Shown in pieces: positions 37,715 to 42,704 of a stretch of 42,704 nucleotides of DNA (the first letter of the stretch is position 1; each line of letters opens with the position of its first letter). Under the pieces are notes generated by a model. It was not told the origin of the DNA. It did no database searches and saw nothing but the letters and a program-made list of their open reading frames with translations. Source of the stretch: Nemertoderma westbladi (lineage: Eukaryota > Xenacoelomorpha > Nemertodermatida > Nemertodermatidae); contig JAUCBJ010005545.1 of the NCBI GenBank assembly GCA_032718475.1, forward strand, positions 1 to 42,704. Reading direction: 5' to 3'. Position numbers and translations under genes: made by a program.

Positions 37715-40700
37715 TACACTGTATAAAGCTGTGTCTCACACACTGTATAAAGCTGTATCTCACACACTGTATAAAGCTGTGTCTCACACACTGTATAAAG
37801 CTGTGTCTCACACACTGTATAAAGCTGTATCTCACACACTGTATAAAGCTGTGTCTCACACACTGTATAAAGCTGTGTCTCACACACTGTATAAAGCTGT
37901 GTCTCACACACTGTATAAAGCTGTGTCTCACACACTGTATAAAGCTGTGTCTCACACACTGTATAAAGCTGTGTCTCACACACTGTATAAAGCTGTGTCT
38001 CACACACTGTATAAAGCTGTGTCTCACACACTGTATAAAGCTGTATCTCACACACTGTATAAAGCTGTGTCTCACACACTGTATAAAGCTGTATCTCACA
38101 CACTGTATAAAGCTGTGTCTCACACACTGTATAAAGCTGTGTCTCACACACTGTATAAAGCTGTGTCTCACACACTGTATAAAGCTGTGTCTCACACACT
38201 GTATAAAGCTGTGTCTCACACACTGTATAAAGCTGTGTCTCACACACTGTATAAAGCTGTGTCTCACACACTGTATAAAGCTGTGTCTCACACACTGTAT
38301 AAAGCTGTGTCTCACACACTGTATAAAGCTGTGTCTCACACACTGTATAAAGCTGTATCTCACACACTGTATAAAGCTGTGTCTCACACACTGTATAAAG
38401 CTGTATCTCACACACTGTATAAAGCTGTGTCTCACACACTGTATAAAGCTGTGTCTCACACACTGTATAAAGCTGTGTCTCACACACTGTATAAAGCTGT
38501 GTCTCACACACTGTATAAAGCTGTGTCTCACACACTGTATAAAGCTGTGTCTCACACACTGTATAAAGCTGTGTCTCACACACTGTATAAAGCTGTGTCT
38601 CACACACTGTATAAAGCTGTGTCTCACACACTGTATAAAGCTGTGTCTCACACACTGTATAAAGCTGTGTCTCACACACTGTATAAAGCTGTGTCTCACA
38701 CACTGTATAAAGCTGTGTCTCACACACTGTATAAAGCTGTGTCTCACACACTGTATAAAGCTGTGTCTCACACACTGTATAAAGCTGTGTCTCACACACT
38801 GTATAAAGCTGTGTCTCACACACTGTATAAAGCTGTGTCTCACACACTGTATAAAGCTGTGTCTCACACACTGTATAAAGCTGTGTCTCACACACTGTAT
38901 AAAGCTGTGTCTCACACACTGTATAAAGCTGTGTCTCACACACTGTATAAAGCTGTGTCTCACACACTGTATAAAGCTGTGTCTCACACACTGTATAAAG
39001 CTGTGTCTCACACACTGTATAAAGCTGTGTCTCACACACTGTATAAAGCTGTGTCTCACACACTGTATAAAGCTGTGTCTCACACACTGTATAAAGCTGT
39101 GTCTCACACACTGTATAAAGCTGTGTCTCACACACTGTATAAAGCTGTGTCTCACACACTGTATAAAGCTGTGTCTCACACACTGTATAAAGCTGTGTCT
39201 CACACACTGTATAAAGCTGTGTCTCACACACTGTATAAAGCTGTGTCTCACACACTGTATAAAGCTGTGTCTCACACACTGTATAAAGCTGTGTCTCACA
39301 CACTGTATAAAGCTGTGTCTCACACACTGTATAAAGCTGTGTCTCACACACTGTATAAAGCTGTGTCTCACACACTGTATAAAGCTGTGTCTCACACACT
39401 GTATAAAGCTGTGTCTCACACACTGTATAAAGCTGTGTCTCACACACTGTATAAAGCTGTGTCTCACACACTGTATAAAGCTGTGTCTCACACACTGTAT
39501 AAAGCTGTGTCTCACACACTGTATAAAGCTGTGTCTCACACACTGTATAAAGCTGTATCTCACACACTGTATAAAGCTGTGTCTCACACACTGTATAAAG
39601 CTGTGTCTCACACACTGTATAAAGCTGTGTCTCACACACTGTATAAAGCTGTGTCTCACACACTGTATAAAGCTGTGTCTCACACACTGTATAAAGCTGT
39701 ATCTCACACACTGTATAAAGCTGTGTCTCACACACTGTATAAAGCTGTGTCTCACACACTGTATAAAGCTGTGTCTCACACACTGTATAAAGCTGTATCT
39801 CACACACTGTATAAAGCTGTGTCTCACACACTGTATAAAGCTGTGTCTCACACACTGTATAAAGCTGTGTCTCACACACTGTATAAAGCTGTGTCTCACA
39901 CACTGTATAAAGCTGTGTCTCACACACTGTATAAAGCTGTATCTCACACACTGTATAAAGCTGTGTCTCACACACTGTATAAAGCTGTGTCTCACACACT
40001 GTATAAAGCTGTGTCTCACACACTGTATAAAGCTGTGTCTCACACACTGTATAAAGCTGTGTCTCACACACTGTATAAAGCTGTGTCTCACACACTGTAT
40101 AAAGCTGTGTCTCACACACTGTATAAAGCTGTGTCTCACACACTGTATAAAGCTGTGTCTCACACACTGTATAAAGCTGTATCTCACACACTGTATAAAG
40201 CTGTATCTCACACACTGTATAAAGCTGTGTCTCACACACTGTATAAAGCTGTATCTCACACACTGTATAAAGCTGTGTCTCACACACTGTATAAAGCTGT
40301 GTCTCACACACTGTATAAAGCTGTGTCTCACACACTGTATAAAGCTGTGTCTCACACACTGTATAAAGCTGTGTCTCACACACTGTATAAAGCTGTGTCT
40401 CACACACTGTATAAAGCTGTGTCTCACACACTGTATAAAGCTGTGTCTCACACACTGTATAAAGCTGTGTCTCACACACTGTATAAAGCTGTGTCTCACA
40501 CACTGTATAAAGCTGTGTCTCACACACTGTATAAAGCTGTGTCTCACACACTGTATAAAGCTGTGTCTCACACACTGTATAAAGCTGTGTCTCACACACT
40601 GTATAAAGCTGTGTCTCACACACTGTATAAAGCTGTGTCTCACACACTGTATAAAGCTGTGTCTCACACACTGTATAAAGCTGTGTCTCACACACTGTAT

Positions 40701-42704
40701 AAAGCTGTGTCTCACACACTGTATAAAGCTGTGTCTCACACACTGTATAAAGCTGTGTCTCACACACTGTATAAAGCTGTGTCTCACACACTGTATAAAG
40801 CTGTGTCTCACACACTGTATAAAGCTGTGTCTCACACACTGTATAAAGCTGTGTCTCACACACTGTATAAAGCTGTGTCTCACACACTGTATAAAGCTGT
40901 GTCTCACACACTGTATAAAGCTGTGTCTCACACACTGTATAAAGCTGTGTCTCACACACTGTATAAAGCTGTGTCTCACACACTGTATAAAGCTGTGTCT
41001 CACACACTGTATAAAGCTGTGTCTCACACACTGTATAAAGCTGTGTCTCACACACTGTATAAAGCTGTGTCTCACACACTGTATAAAGCTGTGTCTCACA
41101 CACTGTATAAAGCTGTGTCTCACACACTGTATAAAGCTGTGTCTCACACACTGTATAAAGCTGTGTCTCACACACTGTATAAAGCTGTGTCTCACACACT
41201 GTATAAAGCTGTGTCTCACACACTGTATAAAGCTGTGTCTCACACACTGTATAAAGCTGTGTCTCACACACTGTATAAAGCTGTGTCTCACACACTGTAT
41301 AAAGCTGTGTCTCACACACTGTATAAAGCTGTGTCTCACACACTGTATAAAGCTGTGTCTCACACACTGTATAAAGCTGTGTCTCACACACTGTATAAAG
41401 CTGTGTCTCACACACTGTATAAAGCTGTGTCTCACACACTGTATAAAGCTGTGTCTCACACACTGTATAAAGCTGTGTCTCACACACTGTATAAAGCTGT
41501 GTCTCACACACTGTATAAAGCTGTGTCTCACACACTGTATAAAGCTGTGTCTCACACACTGTATAAAGCTGTGTCTCACACACTGTATAAAGCTGTGTCT
41601 CACACACTGTATAAAGCTGTGTCTCACACACTGTATAAAGCTGTGTCTCACACACTGTATAAAGCTGTGTCTCACACACTGTATAAAGCTGTGTCTCACA
41701 CACTGTATAAAGCTGTGTCTCACACACTGTATAAAGCTGTGTCTCACACACTGTATAAAGCTGTGTCTCACACACTGTATAAAGCTGTGTCTCACACACT
41801 GTATAAAGCTGTGTCTCACACACTGTATAAAGCTGTGTCTCACACACTGTATAAAGCTGTGTCTCACACACTGTATAAAGCTGTGTCTCACACACTGTAT
41901 AAAGCTGTGTCTCACACACTGTATAAAGCTGTGTCTCACACACTGTATAAAGCTGTGTCTCACACACTGTATAAAGCTGTGTCTCACACACTGTATAAAG
42001 CTGTGTCTCACACACTGTATAAAGCTGTGTCTCACACACTGTATAAAGCTGTATCTCACACACTGTATAAAGCTGTGTCTCACACACTGTATAAAGCTGT
42101 GTCTCACACACTGTATAAAGCTGTGTCTCACACACTGTATAAAGCTGTGTCTCACACACTGTATAAAGCTGTGTCTCACACACTGTATAAAGCTGTATCT
42201 CACACACTGTATAAAGCTGTGTCTCACACACTGTATAAAGCTGTATCTCACACACTGTATAAAGCTGTATCTCACACACTGTATAAAGCTGTGTCTCACA
42301 CACTGTATAAAGCTGTATCTCACACACTGTATAAAGCTGTGTCTCACACACTGTATAAAGCTGTGTCTCACACACTGTATAAAGCTGTGTCTCACACACT
42401 GTATAAAGCTGTGTCTCACACACTGTATAAAGCTGTGTCTCACACACTGTATAAAGCTGTATCTCACACACTGTATAAAGCTGTGTCTCACACACTGTAT
42501 AAAGCTGTATCTCACACACTGTATAAAGCTGTATCTCACACACTGTATAAAGCTGTATCTCACACACTGTATAAAGCTGTGTCTCACACACTGTATAAAG
42601 CTGTGTCTCACACACTGTATAAAGCTGTATCTCACACACTGTATAAAGCTGTGTCTCACACACTGTATAAAGCTGTGTCTCACACACTGTATAAAGCTGT
42701 GTCT
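37715..42704. repeat. 24-bp satellite array, ~208 units, running off the window
   Basis: The unit is CTGTATAAAGCTGTGTCTCA plus CACA, repeated head to tail without interruption for about 4,990 bp to the right edge. Almost all variation is one G/A site (GTGTCT against GTATCT). Because 24 is a multiple of 3, two frames per strand stay open for the whole array, but no ATG exists in the unit on the minus strand, so the long readings are not genes. Each unit contains TATAAA. Confidence 0.97.

Noticed and set aside
37648-42687. Very long repetitive minus-strand readings (about 1,670 residues) through the satellite
   Set aside because: They exist because the 24-bp unit is a multiple of three with no stop in two frames. 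The repeat unit contains no ATG on that strand, and the apparent start is a GTG at the window edge.
37715-42704. CRISPR-like regular array
   Set aside because: Units are directly head to tail with no variable spacers, in eukaryotic DNA; this is a satellite.

Overview
The window is eukaryotic nuclear DNA, most likely from a marine invertebrate. It has a spliced host-type exon, non-LTR retrotransposon remains, abundant dispersed inverted repeats, a 24-bp satellite, and a frequent TAGGCCTA / ACCGGTACC vocabulary. An echinoderm or related deuterostome is plausible, but I cannot fix the taxon from sequence alone.

Layout. 1-1784 is a decayed + strand non-LTR reverse transcriptase. 2439-2613 (-) is the first coding exon of casein kinase 2 beta, ending in a clean splice donor. 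2.6-4.2 kb is repeat-rich. About 4.2-7.2 kb (-) is a second, CR1/L2-like LINE relic carrying a ~1-kb foldback insertion. 7299-10268 (+) is a long single-exon sorting nexin (SNX25-like). 11449-30540 is a Maverick/Polinton DNA transposon of 19,092 bp, bounded by long terminal inverted repeats and a perfect 6-bp target-site duplication (CTTGTC). 33413-36013 (+) is a single-exon HELLS/LSH-like SNF2 helicase. From about 37715 to the right edge runs a 24-bp satellite of roughly 208 units.

The Polinton is organised as two convergent blocks. The left block (+) holds an unknown protein, a RING-finger protein, the packaging ATPase, a small basic/hydrophobic protein, the retrovirus-like integrase, two adjacent minor-capsid (penton-like) paralogues, a pX/pVI-like basic protein, the major capsid protein, the adenain-like protease and an exonuclease-like protein. 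The right block (-) holds an unknown NLS-bearing protein, a C2H2 zinc-finger protein, the protein-primed family B DNA polymerase, a protein with the two-repeat layout of TATA-binding protein (TBP), and a short unknown ORF. Integration, packaging, capsid, maturation and replication functions are therefore all represented, which is the gene set of a virus-like element.

Most of the large Polinton genes carry premature stops or frameshifts (ATPase, integrase, one minor capsid gene, pX-like gene, major capsid, protease, exonuclease, polymerase). The TBP-like, RING, zinc-finger, NLS and second minor capsid genes are open. The TIR arms differ by about 2% over their first ~310 bp, so decay looks fairly recent. 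The item I consider most unusual is the TBP-like gene, which overlaps the polymerase 3' end and suggests the element may bring its own promoter-recognition factor.
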